From positions 2,871,501 to 2,935,500 of the forward strand of contig NZ_CP152049.1 in the NCBI RefSeq assembly GCF_038630985.1: a stretch of DNA of 64,000 bases. Direction: 5' to 3'. Positions within the stretch are counted from its first letter, which is position 1, and every line of letters begins with the position of its first letter. Under the pieces are notes generated by a model. The model was not told the DNA's origin, searched no databases, and saw only the letters and a program-made list of their open reading frames with translations. Origin of the DNA: Paenibacillus sp. FSL H8-0548 (GTDB lineage Bacteria > Bacillota > Bacilli > Paenibacillales > Paenibacillaceae). Below, in pieces: positions 8,530 to 17,332 of the stretch. Made by a program: the position numbers and the translations under genes.

Positions 8530-8630
8530 TGGTATTACACTAAATATCGCAGATCTGTTAGAATAAATGTTGTATCAATTTTTAAATTCATGTTTACCTC
8601 AGAACTGTTATTTGATAATATAATCGTAAT

Positions 8631-8933
8631 ATGAAATGCGATGAAGAGACGAGTAAATAAACGAATTCTTTCACAGAGAGCTCCGTTAGCTGAAAAGGAG
8701 TAAGAGTTATTTATTGAAAAAAGACTCAGAGCAGCACATTGGAGCCCTAGATAAAGGGGTGATGGTGTGACAGGAGCTCCTGTTACAGAGCTAGAGTATA
8801 AGCATTGCCAGATGGCAAAGCCGTACTTGAAGAGGCTAATATGGCGACATAGTAGTGAACCTAGGGTGGTACCGCGAGTATACAAATCTCGTCCCTAAGA
8901 CTTTCCATAGTCTTAGGGACGGGATTTTTTTGT
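8631..8933 (+). promoter_or_regulatory. T-box riboswitch leader of asd, probable lysine specifier
   Basis: The conserved T-box AGGGTGGTACCGCG is at 8863-8876. The terminator hairpin follows (GTCCCTAAGACT at 8891-8902 with AGTCTTAGGGAC at 8909-8920, then seven T). Upstream are the stem I landmarks: GATGAAGAG, an AGTA motif, and the ACAGAGAG element. The 3' side of the specifier loop reads GAAAAAAGACTC; by comparison with glyQS-type leaders the codon is AAA or AAG (lysine). The TGGT in the T-box predicts an A discriminator base, compatible with tRNA-Lys, tRNA-Met or tRNA-Thr but not tRNA-Asp. A TATAAT at 8619-8624 is a likely -10 box. Confidence 0.85.
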
Positions 8934-9039
8934 TGCTATAATAAAATTCAGCTTATATTCAACAAAAGGTACACCAAATCAGTCTGTTTGAATAATTATT
9001 TAGGAAGATCATTTCAAGTTGAGAGGAATGGAATCGATT

Positions 9040-10125
9040 ATGACAGAAAAATTAAGGGTTGGTATTGTTGGAGGAACAGGCATGGTGGGGCAGCGGTTCG
9101 TTCAGCTGCTGGATCAGCATCCATGGTTTAAAGTAACGGCTATAGCTGCAAGTGCAAGTTCGGCAGGTAAAACGTATGAAGAATCTGTGCAAGGCAGATG
9201 GAAGCTGTCTGGTCCAATACCTGACGCAGTGAAAAATATTATCGTTCAGGATGCTTCCAAAGTAGAGGAAATTACTGCTCAAGTCGATTTTGTATTTTGT
9301 GCAGTGGATATGAAGAAAAATGAGATTCAAGCTTTGGAAGAAGCATACGCAAAGACGGGCACGCCTGTTGTTTCTAATAATTCGGCTCATCGCTGGACAC
9401 CTGATATCCCAATGGTTATTCCGGAAATTAACCCAGGTCATTTAGATGTAATTGCTGCACAGAGAAAGCGTCTAGGTACTTCGACCGGATTTATTGCGGT
9501 TAAACCCAACTGCTCCATTCAGAGCTATGTGCCGGCGCTTCACGCACTATTAGACTTCAAACCGACGAATGTGGTTGCATCCACGTATCAGGCCATATCT
9601 GGAGCCGGCAAAAACTTTACCGACTGGCCAGAAATGTTGGATAACGTCATCCCTTATATTGGCGGTGAGGAAGAAAAGAGCGAGCAGGAGCCGCTGCGCA
9701 TATGGGGAACCATCGAAAACAATGAAATTATTAAAGCAAGTGCACCATTGATTACAACACAATGTATCCGCGTTCCGGTATTAGATGGACATTTGGCAAC
9801 CGTATTTGTATCGTTTGAGAAAAAACCTTCGAAAGAAGAAATTCTTAATCGCTGGCAACAATTCAAAGGACGTCCTCAAGAGCTAGGACTGCCAAGTGCA
9901 CCGAAGCAGTTTATTACTTATTTTGAAGAAGAGAATAGACCACAGACGAAGCTTGATCGTGATATCGAGCGCGGTATGGGAGTTTCAGCAGGCAGATTAC
10001 GCGCAGATTCCTTATTTGATTATAAATTTGTAGGACTATCGCATAACACATTGCGTGGAGCAGCGGGCGGTGCCGTTCTGATTGCCGAGCTGCTTAAAGC
10101 GGAAGGGTACATTCAGTCAAAATAG
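9040..10125 (+). CDS. asd: Aspartate-semialdehyde dehydrogenase
   Basis: A 361-residue cytoplasmic enzyme that reduces aspartyl phosphate to aspartate semialdehyde, the branch point to lysine, diaminopimelate, threonine and methionine. The NADP-binding start is VGIVGGTGMVGQRF; the catalytic Cys is near residue 158 in VKPNCSIQ; the substrate-binding Arg and His are in CIRVPVLDGHLATVF. Length and motifs fit the archaeal/fungal-type Asd rather than the usual Bacillus form. ATG 9040 is chosen because the family begins just before this motif; GTG-like and TTG/ATG codons at 9019 and 9028 fit the ribosome site poorly. Expression is governed by the T-box leader. Confidence 0.95.
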   Translation: MTEKLRVGIVGGTGMVGQRFVQLLDQHPWFKVTAIAASASSAGKTYEESVQGRWKLSGPIPDAVKNIIVQDASKVEEITAQVDFVFCAVDMKKNEIQALEEAYAKTGTPVVSNNSAHRWTPDIPMVIPEINPGHLDVIAAQRKRLGTSTGFIAVKPNCSIQSYVPALHALLDFKPTNVVASTYQAISGAGKNFTDWPEMLDNVIPYIGGEEEKSEQEPLRIWGTIENNEIIKASAPLITTQCIRVPVLDGHLATVFVSFEKKPSKEEILNRWQQFKGRPQELGLPSAPKQFITYFEEENRPQTKLDRDIERGMGVSAGRLRADSLFDYKFVGLSHNTLRGAAGGAVLIAELLKAEGYIQSK

Positions 10126-10149
10126 GATAAATAGTTTGTTATTAGAATC

Positions 10150-10191
10150 AAGCCTCTCCATGCTGTAGGCTGGCTGTGGAGAGGCTTTTTT
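10150..10191 (+). terminator. Rho-independent terminator after asd
   Basis: AAGCCTCTCCA pairs with TGGAGAGGCTT and is followed by a T-run, so asd is transcribed alone. Confidence 0.88.
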
Positions 10192-10492
10192 GCTGTTTGT
10201 TGGAGTATAGGGCTACTTAAACTTAGACACGGGTATGATATGGCGTCTACCATGGGTCTATTTGGCATGTAGATGCAAGGGACCTCAGCCATATTCAGTT
10301 TCAATATCAAACAAATATTTTGCCGAATCTTGTCATTTATCTGTCATTGGGATCGGATATACTTGTCCTTATATGCGTTAGAAGCATGCTCAACTATTTG
10401 GAAACAATGAGGAGGCACTCTATGAAGAACAATAATTAGGTAGATTCACAATTGATAAAATATTTATAACCAACTAGGAGTGAGGAAGTACC
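10192..10492. other. Intergenic region before the SLH lipoprotein
   Basis: No gene of useful length is seen. At 10421 an ATG behind GAGGAGG opens only MKNNN before a stop; this could be a short leader or a gene trace. The ribosome site AGGAGTGAGGAAG of the next gene ends the region. Confidence 0.3.
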
Positions 10493-13489
10493 ATGAAACG
10501 CTTTTCAGCATACAGTTCAATTTTGGCTTCGGCTTTGGTTTTGATCCTTTTAAGTGGTTGTGTTCAACAACGGAATCAGGTGGAGTTTCGCTTCGAAGAT
10601 GATGTACTTAGTGGTTCGCAGCATGTTTTTGTAAGATATTCAGATAGAACTGTAACCGATCAACAAGACGATATTGGGAAAACCTCAGTAACTGTCTCAA
10701 CTTACGATTCTAAAAAAATTGTAGGCGGTTACGTGTATGATGGTAATGTAAGCTGGGTTCCAAATTATTCGTATTCGTTTGATTTTAATTTGCCTGCTAT
10801 TGTATTCGTAAGCGGAATTTTAGAACATAGGCCTGACTCTGCAGCAGATCATGTCGTATTAGCAAAAGAACCAGAAAAGGTTATTAAAGAATCTGGAGAC
10901 TTTGTAGATTTGACATTTGCAGTTTATGATAGCTATGGTGAGCTAGTGGATGATCGCACAGAGATATTCGCTCATTCTACGGATTCAAGTTTAATCTTTT
11001 GGGACACAGACCCAGTTAGCTCTAATGGAGAAGTGGAGGAGGGCTTCTCCTCGTATACGGTTGGTGGATTGGTCACTTTTCTTATTAAAACAGACATTAA
11101 TCATATCATGGAAAAGCCTATTTCTTTGTACTCAGGTCCAAAATTAATTTCGAAGAACTTCTTTAAGGTTGTTGAAAGCATCGAAGTAAGTAGCGCCGGA
11201 GATGTTTCTTCTTTAAAAGTAGGCGACACTTTAGAAATGAGTGCTGGAATACTACCAGTAGATGCAAAACAGAAGACAGTAACATGGTCCGTAGAAAATG
11301 GTACGGGATCGGCTAGCATCAACGCCAGCGGCCTACTGACGCCAGTATCAGCAGGAACGGTAACGGTTAAAGCTACAGCTACAGATGGAACAGGTGTTGA
11401 AGGAACAAAAGTGATAACGATCACAGTACCAGTCAATGCAATCACAGTAACAGCAGCAGGCGAAGCTTCCACGGTAGCAACAGGGTCGTCGCTTCAAATG
11501 GCGGCCGAAGCAGCTCCTGTAGATGCAAGTCAGAAGACAGTAACATGGTCCGTAGAAAATGGAACAGGTTCAGCTACGATCAACGCAAGCGGTTTATTGA
11601 CGCCAGCATCAGCAGGAACGGTAACGGTTAAAGCTACAGCTACAGATGGAACAGATGTTGTAGGAACAAAGGTGATAACCATCACAGTACCAGTCAATGC
11701 AATCACAGTAACAGCAGCCGGCGAAGCTTCTACGGTAGCAAGAGGGTCGTCGCTTCAAATGACGGCTGAAGCAGCTCCGGCAGATGCAAGTCAGAAGTCA
11801 GTAACATGGTCCGTAGAAAATGGAACAGGTTCAGCTACGATCAACGCAAGCGGTTTATTGACGCCAGTATTAGCAGGAACGGTAACGGTTAAAGCTACAG
11901 CTACAGATGGAACAGATGTTGTAGGAACAAAAACGATAACCATCACAGTGCCAGTAAATGCAATCACAGTAACAGCAGCAGGCGAAGCTTCCACGGTAGC
12001 AACAGGGTCGTCGCTTCAAATGACGGCTGAAGCAGCTCCGGCAGATGCAAGTCAGAAGTCAGTAACATGGTCCGTAGAAAATGGAACAGGGTCGGCTACG
12101 ATCAACGCAAGCGGTTTATTGACGCCAGCATCCGCTGGAACGGTGACGATTAAAGCTACAGCTACAGATGGAACTGGTGTTGTAGGAACAAAAGTGATAA
12201 CCATCACAGTACCAGTCAATGCAATCACAGTAACAGCAGCAGGCGAAGCTTCCACGGTAGCAACAGGGTCGTCGCTTCAAATGACGGCTGAAGCAGCTCC
12301 GGCAGATGCAAGTGAGAAGTCAGTAACATGGTCCGTAGAAAATGGAACAGGTTCAGCTACGATCAACGCAAGCGGCCTACTGACGCCAGTATCAGCAGGA
12401 ACGGTAACGGTTAAAGCTACAGCTACAGATGGAACTGGTGTTGTAGGAACAAAAGTGATAACCATCACAGTGCCAGTGAATGCAATCACAGTAACAGCAG
12501 CAGGCGAAGCTTCCACGGTAGCAACAGGGTCGTCGCTTCAAATGACGGCTGAAGCAGCTCCTGTAGATGCAAGTCAGAAAGCAGTTGCGTGGTCCGTAGA
12601 AAATGGAACAGGGTCGGCTACGATCAACGCAAGCGGTTTATTGACGCCAGCATCAGCAGGAACGGTAACGGTTAAAGCTACAGCTACAGATGGAACAGGT
12701 GTTGTAGGAACAAAAGTGATAACCATCACAGCGCTTACTAACGGCGGGAGCAGTGGTGGCAACGAAAGTAAGCCTGAACCAAAACCCACACCTGCACCAG
12801 AACCTACAGCAAAACCAGAAGTGACGTTTGATGAGGCAGTCGTCAAAGCTGAAAATGTTTTATCCAGTCTTACTAAGAAAGTAGAAGAAGCAAAAGCTGA
12901 TCCTACAAAGGTTCAATTCAAAGACACGGCCTCCCATTGGGCCAATGCAACGGTTAACCTCTTTGTTAAATTGGGCGTTGTTAACGGATATGAAGATGGT
13001 ACCTTCCATCCTAATGCAAGTATTACCCGTGCTGAGTTTGCCACAATTATTGCAAATGTATTTGATATTTCTGGCACGGGTATTGGAAAAGGATTAACGG
13101 ATACGTCAGGACATTGGGCTGAAGCTTCAATTAATGCTCTGACTGAAATTGGAATTATTTCAGGTTATGAAGATGATACATTTAAGCCAAACAAAGAAAT
13201 CAGCCGTGCTGAAATTATATCCATCATCTCCAAAATTGTTAACCTTAACCATGTAGAGGTCGCTGCAAAACCTGATTTCTCAGATATTGATGGTGCGTGG
13301 AACAAGGAACAAATTGAGAAAGCTGCAACAATTGGCATAATTAGTGGACAAGGCAATGGGCAATTTGCGCCCAATAAACCCTCTACTCGTGCAGAAGCTT
13401 TAACTATTGTTTTACGTGCTCTTCAAACGAATCCGGAAATTAATATGCTATTAGTATCTCAACTTTCGCAGCCTGAAATTGGCAAGTAA
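10493..13489 (+). CDS. Lipoprotein with six Ig-like (BIG2) repeats and three SLH domains
   Basis: A 998-residue surface protein. A lipoprotein signal with lipobox LLSGC (Cys near residue 23) is followed by a unique region to about residue 225. Next come six bacterial Ig-like group 2 repeats of 87 residues, the last five almost identical (NAITVTAAGEAS, TWSVENGTGSATINASG). A Pro/Glu linker (KPEPKPTPAPEPTAKPE) leads to three S-layer-homology domains starting FKDTASHW, LTDTSGHW and FSDIDGAW, which bind pyruvylated cell-wall polymer. Having both a lipid anchor and SLH domains is unusual. The last nine codons come from the adjacent IS4-type element; the original end was probably ...LLVSIK. Confidence 0.9.
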   Translation: MKRFSAYSSILASALVLILLSGCVQQRNQVEFRFEDDVLSGSQHVFVRYSDRTVTDQQDDIGKTSVTVSTYDSKKIVGGYVYDGNVSWVPNYSYSFDFNLPAIVFVSGILEHRPDSAADHVVLAKEPEKVIKESGDFVDLTFAVYDSYGELVDDRTEIFAHSTDSSLIFWDTDPVSSNGEVEEGFSSYTVGGLVTFLIKTDINHIMEKPISLYSGPKLISKNFFKVVESIEVSSAGDVSSLKVGDTLEMSAGILPVDAKQKTVTWSVENGTGSASINASGLLTPVSAGTVTVKATATDGTGVEGTKVITITVPVNAITVTAAGEASTVATGSSLQMAAEAAPVDASQKTVTWSVENGTGSATINASGLLTPASAGTVTVKATATDGTDVVGTKVITITVPVNAITVTAAGEASTVARGSSLQMTAEAAPADASQKSVTWSVENGTGSATINASGLLTPVLAGTVTVKATATDGTDVVGTKTITITVPVNAITVTAAGEASTVATGSSLQMTAEAAPADASQKSVTWSVENGTGSATINASGLLTPASAGTVTIKATATDGTGVVGTKVITITVPVNAITVTAAGEASTVATGSSLQMTAEAAPADASEKSVTWSVENGTGSATINASGLLTPVSAGTVTVKATATDGTGVVGTKVITITVPVNAITVTAAGEASTVATGSSLQMTAEAAPVDASQKAVAWSVENGTGSATINASGLLTPASAGTVTVKATATDGTGVVGTKVITITALTNGGSSGGNESKPEPKPTPAPEPTAKPEVTFDEAVVKAENVLSSLTKKVEEAKADPTKVQFKDTASHWANATVNLFVKLGVVNGYEDGTFHPNASITRAEFATIIANVFDISGTGIGKGLTDTSGHWAEASINALTEIGIISGYEDDTFKPNKEISRAEIISIISKIVNLNHVEVAAKPDFSDIDGAWNKEQIEKAATIGIISGQGNGQFAPNKPSTRAEALTIVLRALQTNPEINMLLVSQLSQPEIGK
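11435..12739 (+). repeat. Five tandem 261-bp repeats in the SLH lipoprotein gene
   Basis: The unit starting AATGCAATCACAGTAACAGC recurs every 261 bp at 11435, 11696, 11957, 12218 and 12479, each encoding one 87-residue Ig-like domain. A more diverged sixth unit precedes them at about 11174. Near-identity at the DNA level implies recent duplication or gene conversion, so copy number may vary between strains. Confidence 0.9.
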
Positions 13490-14972
13490 GCCTTGATGTA
13501 ATTGGGCAAAGCGGAGATCCAGAGCTGTAGTTGACTTTTTATCATAGTGGATAGCTTTTTGCCGACTTGATTAGCGATTTCGTTCATCAATTCCACCAGT
13601 TGCTGTAAAGCCACTGCCCAGTCCAAAGAACCGACTTCATCGCATAGCAAATAAAACAGTCCACCGAGCGTCCGTTGATCGGTACTTTGCCGATGCTGCC
13701 AAGCCAGCAGAATATAACGGGAAAAGACAATCGTAGTATGGCTAATGAGCAGATCGTAGGAGCGACCTTGGAACTCTTTTTGCAGGCGCAGCAAGGATTT
13801 AGCGCATTTGAAAAAGACCTCGATGTCCCAGCGAAGAGCGTAGATTTGAATGATTTCCGGTGCCGTCAGTGTGAGATCCGTCGATAGAATCGCGAGCCAC
13901 TCGTTTTTCTTGGAGCGATGGCGAACAAAGATCACGACGACTGGAATACCGGGAACCAGTTCCGTATGAATCTGACGCAAAATATTCCGTTGCTTCCCTT
14001 GGACTTGCGTTGCAGATCGGTAAAGACCTTTGAGATCGACCCGCTTGCCCTGAACGAGATATCGCTTGTTGTCGTTTTTCACCATGCCAATGACATGAAG
14101 ACCTCGTTCCACCACTCGCTCGATTAAGGGCGCATGAGTGAACCAACTGTCCATGAGTACGTAAGACGCAGAAACACCCGAGGCGATGGCCCGATCCAGC
14201 AGTTCAGAAACCAGATGCGGGGCCGAAAGCAGAGCTTCTTTCCGGCGTTTGTAGCCAGTGGATCGCTTATCGATTCCCGGATGAATACCGGTCAGTCCAG
14301 CCTTCACAGAACTGAGCAGGGCGAAGTCCAGAGGGAGAAATGTATGGCCGTCCGACCAGCCTAAAGTCAGCATACGGAACCCCTTATAATAAGCACCGGT
14401 GGCGTGATCCTTGAACCGAGCGAGAAGTTCTACCGCTTTGCTGCGATTTCGTTCAAACATGGAATCGTCGACAATAAACACGGAAGTTCGTGTGACGGAG
14501 GTCAAGGTTTCGACTCGCTGAACGGTGTCACTGCTGAGAGAAGTCAAGAAACGCCGCCAAGCAAATCCGCTGTGATTAAGAAACCGGTAGACGGCATCTT
14601 TGCCAGGAAAGGCTTCACTTTTGGAACTTTCGAGCAGACGAAACCAGTTCTTCTGATGAAAGAGAAGGACAAAAACGAGCATAAATAGATGGGAACAGGT
14701 ATAGCCAAAAGTCTTTTTGAATCCTGCATTTCTCAGGTGCTTCAGTACACCGAGTTCCTGAAAAGCAGGCCTCATTTCAGGTGGGAGTTGATCTAGGGAC
14801 GACTTTTGCTTTATCATGGAAGGGACACCTCTTCTTTGGTTTAGTGGATCTCGACAATCTCACTTTACCAAATGAAGCGGTGTTTTTCTATATGGGCAAG
14901 ATCGTTACTTAAACCAGCTTTACCTTAACACCGGATTGGAGTCAACTCGGTTTTGACTCTGCGAAAGTTGAG
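13458..14972 (-). mobile_element. IS4-superfamily insertion sequence with 7-bp target duplication
   Basis: The 1515-bp element is bounded by perfect 14-bp inverted repeats, CTCAACTTTCGCAG at 13458-13471 and its complement at 14959-14972. The flanks are an identical TTAGTAT at 13451-13457 and 14973-14979. It lies across the 3' end of the SLH lipoprotein gene. Joining the flanks without the element restores ...CTATTAGTATCTATTAAATAA, that is L-L-V-S-I-K-stop. Confidence 0.92.
13459..14817 (-). CDS. IS4-family DDE transposase
   Basis: A 452-residue transposase. The first catalytic Asp is in SVFIVDDSMFERNRS, the second in SYVLMDSWFTHAPL, and the Glu in the Y-R-W-E-K region YALRWDIEVFFKCAKSLLRL, the hallmark of IS4-type enzymes. 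It starts at ATG 14817 behind AGAGGTG. The stop codon (13459-13461) lies inside the terminal inverted repeat, and the last ten codons overlap, on the opposite strand, the end of the SLH lipoprotein gene. The frame is intact, so mobility is plausible. Confidence 0.93.
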   Translation of the reverse strand: MIKQKSSLDQLPPEMRPAFQELGVLKHLRNAGFKKTFGYTCSHLFMLVFVLLFHQKNWFRLLESSKSEAFPGKDAVYRFLNHSGFAWRRFLTSLSSDTVQRVETLTSVTRTSVFIVDDSMFERNRSKAVELLARFKDHATGAYYKGFRMLTLGWSDGHTFLPLDFALLSSVKAGLTGIHPGIDKRSTGYKRRKEALLSAPHLVSELLDRAIASGVSASYVLMDSWFTHAPLIERVVERGLHVIGMVKNDNKRYLVQGKRVDLKGLYRSATQVQGKQRNILRQIHTELVPGIPVVVIFVRHRSKKNEWLAILSTDLTLTAPEIIQIYALRWDIEVFFKCAKSLLRLQKEFQGRSYDLLISHTTIVFSRYILLAWQHRQSTDQRTLGGLFYLLCDEVGSLDWAVALQQLVELMNEIANQVGKKLSTMIKSQLQLWISALPNYIKAYLPISGCES

Positions 14973-15048
14973 TTAGTATCTATTAAATAATTAATGCGAC
15001 CTGCTTTTGGGTGGGACCGAGCTTGAAAATGGAACTGTAACATGCAGA

Positions 15049-15091
15049 TTAAAAAAGCAGCTTGCTCCTCATCCGAGGACTGGCTGCTTTT
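15049..15091 (+). terminator. Terminator of the SLH lipoprotein gene
   Basis: AAAAAAGCAGC pairs with GCTGCTTTT around a loop that itself can pair (TCCTCATCCGAGGA). It probably ended the lipoprotein transcript before the IS4 insertion moved it 1.5 kb away. Its T-run touches the first copy of the 326-bp repeat. Confidence 0.65.
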
Positions 15092-15413
15092 GTTCTTGTA
15101 TAGGAAACTATGCATTCTCCGAATCTGTTGATAATGATGCTTCGGCAGCAGCAATGAGCAGCTAACGAAAGCTAACGGAAGCCAGAGACGCTAAAGTTGC
15201 ATTTTGGGTTAGCGTCACATTTTAACGGAAGTGGGAGACGCTATTCCGCAGAAATGAAGCGAGATCGTGCATGTAGGGTACAAATAGAGGCTTGTGCTTC
15301 CGTTAGAATCTCAAAACGAAAAATAAAGGCGATTTAGCGTCTGTGGTTTCCGTTAGAAGTTTGAACTGACGCGTCTGCGATTTCCAATCATCCGTAAGGG
15401 TGATTTTGTTCTT
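15088..15413 (+). repeat. 326-bp direct repeat, upstream copy
   Basis: Begins TTTTGTTCTTGTATAGG and ends CCGTAAGGGTGATTTTGTTC. It is about 95 percent identical by eye to 17006-17332. Inside it short motifs alternate in orientation: AACGGAAG...GACGCTA and TAGCGTC...TTCCGTTAGA, which can fold back on each other. No protein is encoded. Confidence 0.85.
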
Positions 15414-15483
15414 GTTTAGGAAATTATGCGATGCTAAAAAATGTGGATAATCGAGTCGAAAAAATAAATAGGGGGGGATCGTT

Positions 15484-16755
15484 ATGGAGAAGCGAGAAAC
15501 ATGGAAGAAACGAGGGATCGTGAAACAGATCTTGAAGGATCATTTTCATGGGTTTTGGGAACTTCATGCGAATCTATTCCCGGAAGAACTGCAGAAAGCG
15601 ATACCGGAAGCCGTAAACAAGGCAACGCGATGCGGCACGAAGGATATGGGTTACGCGAGATATGAATGTATGGGTTGTACGGAGGGAAAACCGGAACCGG
15701 TCATTATCTGTTTTACTTGTAAGAGTCGGTTTTGTCATGGATGCGGAAAGAAATACACCGATGACTGGGCAGAAAAGCAACAGGAGCGAATCCTGAATGT
15801 CCCCCATCGTCATACCGTGTTTACGGTACCAAAAGAGTTGAGGAAATACTTCTTTGAGGATCGGAGTCGTTTGAACGAGCTTAGTAAAGAAGTGGCGAAG
15901 GTCATCCAATATTACTATCGGCGTAAAAATAAGAGCAAACAGTATGACGTGGGCGTCATTACGGTCATTCATACGTTTGGAAGGGATCTAAAGTTTAATC
16001 CGCATATTCATGCCCTGGTTACGGAAGGTGCGTTAGATTGCCATAAGCAGTGGAAGAGTGTGGAGTATATTTCTTTTACCTACTTGAGAAAGTCATGGCA
16101 GAAGCTACTTATGGATTTAATGTTGAAGTGGCATCCTGGCGATGCGAAGGTAAAAACGTTGGTAAACCAACTGTACAGTCGGTACAAGCATGGATTTTAT
16201 GTCAACGCAGAACAACGAATGAAGGATGCCCGTGGAGCGGCCAAGTATATTGGACGTTATCTGGCTCGTCCGGCAATCGCAGAGTATCGCATTATAAAGT
16301 ATGACTACCATACGGTACATTACTGGTACGAAGATCATCAGACAGGAAAGAGGATCGATGTCGTAGCCCCTGTCATGAAATTCATTTATGCCCTGGTGCA
16401 GCATATCCCGCCGAAGCATTTTCGAATGGTAGGCAGGTATGGCCTGTACAGCAGAAGTAAGAATAAGGAGTCGCAAAAGATCATTAACTTATGGCGGTAC
16501 ATGGTCCATAAACAGATTGAAATGACGTTCCCGCCGAAGGAAAAGAGAAGAAAGACGTACCGTCAGCGGATGTTGGAGACTTATGAACGGGATCCGATCG
16601 CCTGTCCCTGCTGCAAACAAACCATGTTGCTTGTGGTTATTTGGCATGCAGACTATGGGCGAATTTATTATTATGATGAGGAAAGTGAACGAGCGTATAA
16701 GAAGAAATGGGGGGTTCGGGCTAATGAACGAAAGGAAAGGCAAGAAACAGGATAG
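15484..16755 (+). CDS. IS91-family HUH transposase
   Basis: A 423-residue rolling-circle transposase. An N-terminal zinc-binding region has CMGC, CFTCKSRFCHGCGKKY (residues about 60-95). The HUH metal site is FNPHIHALVTEG near residue 178 and the catalytic Tyr lies in AAKYIGRYLARP near residue 258. A second Cys pair PCCKQ is near the C-terminus. It starts at ATG 15484 behind AGGGGGGG. It would nick and transfer a single strand of the surrounding element. The frame is intact and its final 32 bases overlap the next small gene. Confidence 0.93.
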   Translation: MEKRETWKKRGIVKQILKDHFHGFWELHANLFPEELQKAIPEAVNKATRCGTKDMGYARYECMGCTEGKPEPVIICFTCKSRFCHGCGKKYTDDWAEKQQERILNVPHRHTVFTVPKELRKYFFEDRSRLNELSKEVAKVIQYYYRRKNKSKQYDVGVITVIHTFGRDLKFNPHIHALVTEGALDCHKQWKSVEYISFTYLRKSWQKLLMDLMLKWHPGDAKVKTLVNQLYSRYKHGFYVNAEQRMKDARGAAKYIGRYLARPAIAEYRIIKYDYHTVHYWYEDHQTGKRIDVVAPVMKFIYALVQHIPPKHFRMVGRYGLYSRSKNKESQKIINLWRYMVHKQIEMTFPPKEKRRKTYRQRMLETYERDPIACPCCKQTMLLVVIWHADYGRIYYYDEESERAYKKKWGVRANERKERQETG

Positions 16756-16972
16756 CGAAAAGGAAGAAGCTGTTGAACTATTTTCCTTTGATGATGAGGA
16801 GGAAGAAGTCTTTATCGATTATGTTTGCGTAGATTGCGGATGTTTAGATCCTGTGCCTGATTTCATCGTAGGAGAGTGTTCTTATGAATTAGGACCTGAG
16901 GAGAGTCCTGTGTTCGTATGCCCGGAGTGTAACGGAGACTTGGTGAGGAAGAAAGAGCCGGCGGAGAAGTAA
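16724..16972 (+). CDS. Small acidic zinc-ribbon protein encoded in the IS91-like element
   Basis: An 82-residue protein that starts within the transposase gene (ATG 16724 behind GGGGGTTCGGG) and is probably translationally coupled to it. The N-terminus is Lys-rich, then very acidic (FSFDDEEEEVFIDY), then two Cys pairs, CVDCGC and CPEC, form a likely zinc ribbon. A longer upstream extension in the same frame overlaps the transposase and is not supported by a ribosome site. Its position suggests an accessory role in transposition or its control; no family is recognised. Confidence 0.65.
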   Translation: MNERKGKKQDSEKEEAVELFSFDDEEEEVFIDYVCVDCGCLDPVPDFIVGECSYELGPEESPVFVCPECNGDLVRKKEPAEK

Positions 16973-17005
16973 CCGTCGGCTAGTACGTAAATTCACCGTA
17001 GGTGA

Positions 17006-17332
17006 TTTTGTTCTTGTATAGGAAACTATGCATTCTCCGAACCTGTTGATAATGATGCTGCGGCAGCAGCCAGTGAGCAGCTAACGAAAGCTAACGGAAG
17101 CCAGCGACGCTAAACTGCCATTTTGGGTTAGCGTCACATTTTAACGGAAGTGGGAGACGCTATTCCGCAGAAATGAAGCGAGATCGTGCATGTAGGGTAT
17201 AAATAGAGGCCTGTGCTTCCGTTAGAATCTTGAAACGAAAAATAAAGGCGATTTAGCGTCTGTGGTTTCCGTTAGAAGTGTGAGCTGACGCGTCTGCGAT
17301 TTCCAATCATCCGTAAGGGCGATTTTGTTCTT
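17006..17332 (+). repeat. 326-bp direct repeat, downstream copy
   Basis: Matches 15088-15413 from TTTTGTTCTTGTATAGG to CGATTTTGTTCTT with scattered substitutions. It follows the stop of the small zinc-ribbon gene by about 30 bp. Confidence 0.85.

Larger units (their letters stand above)
15088..17332 (+). mobile_element. IS91-like element flanked by long direct repeats
   Basis: A Y-type HUH transposase gene and a small zinc-ribbon gene lie between two 326-bp direct repeats. Variants of GATTTTGTTCTTGTATAGGA occur at about 15088, 15402, 17004 and 17322. IS91 elements insert next to GTTC or CTTG and make no target duplication; both tetranucleotides are present at these junctions. The exact ends of the element are not certain, and the repeats may be duplicated ends or a pre-existing intergenic repeat. 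Confidence 0.6.

Noticed and set aside
9052..9441. Minus-strand frame of 129 codons inside asd
   Set aside because: It lies wholly within a confidently identified gene and carries no family motif.
11174..12739. Regular repeats that might suggest a CRISPR or satellite array
   Set aside because: The unit is 261 bp, contiguous, in frame and encodes a recognisable protein domain; there are no spacers.
11101..12846. Series of open minus-strand frames of 60-120 codons at 261-bp spacing
   Set aside because: They are antisense copies of the Ig-like repeats, have no ribosome sites, and recur only because the DNA repeats.
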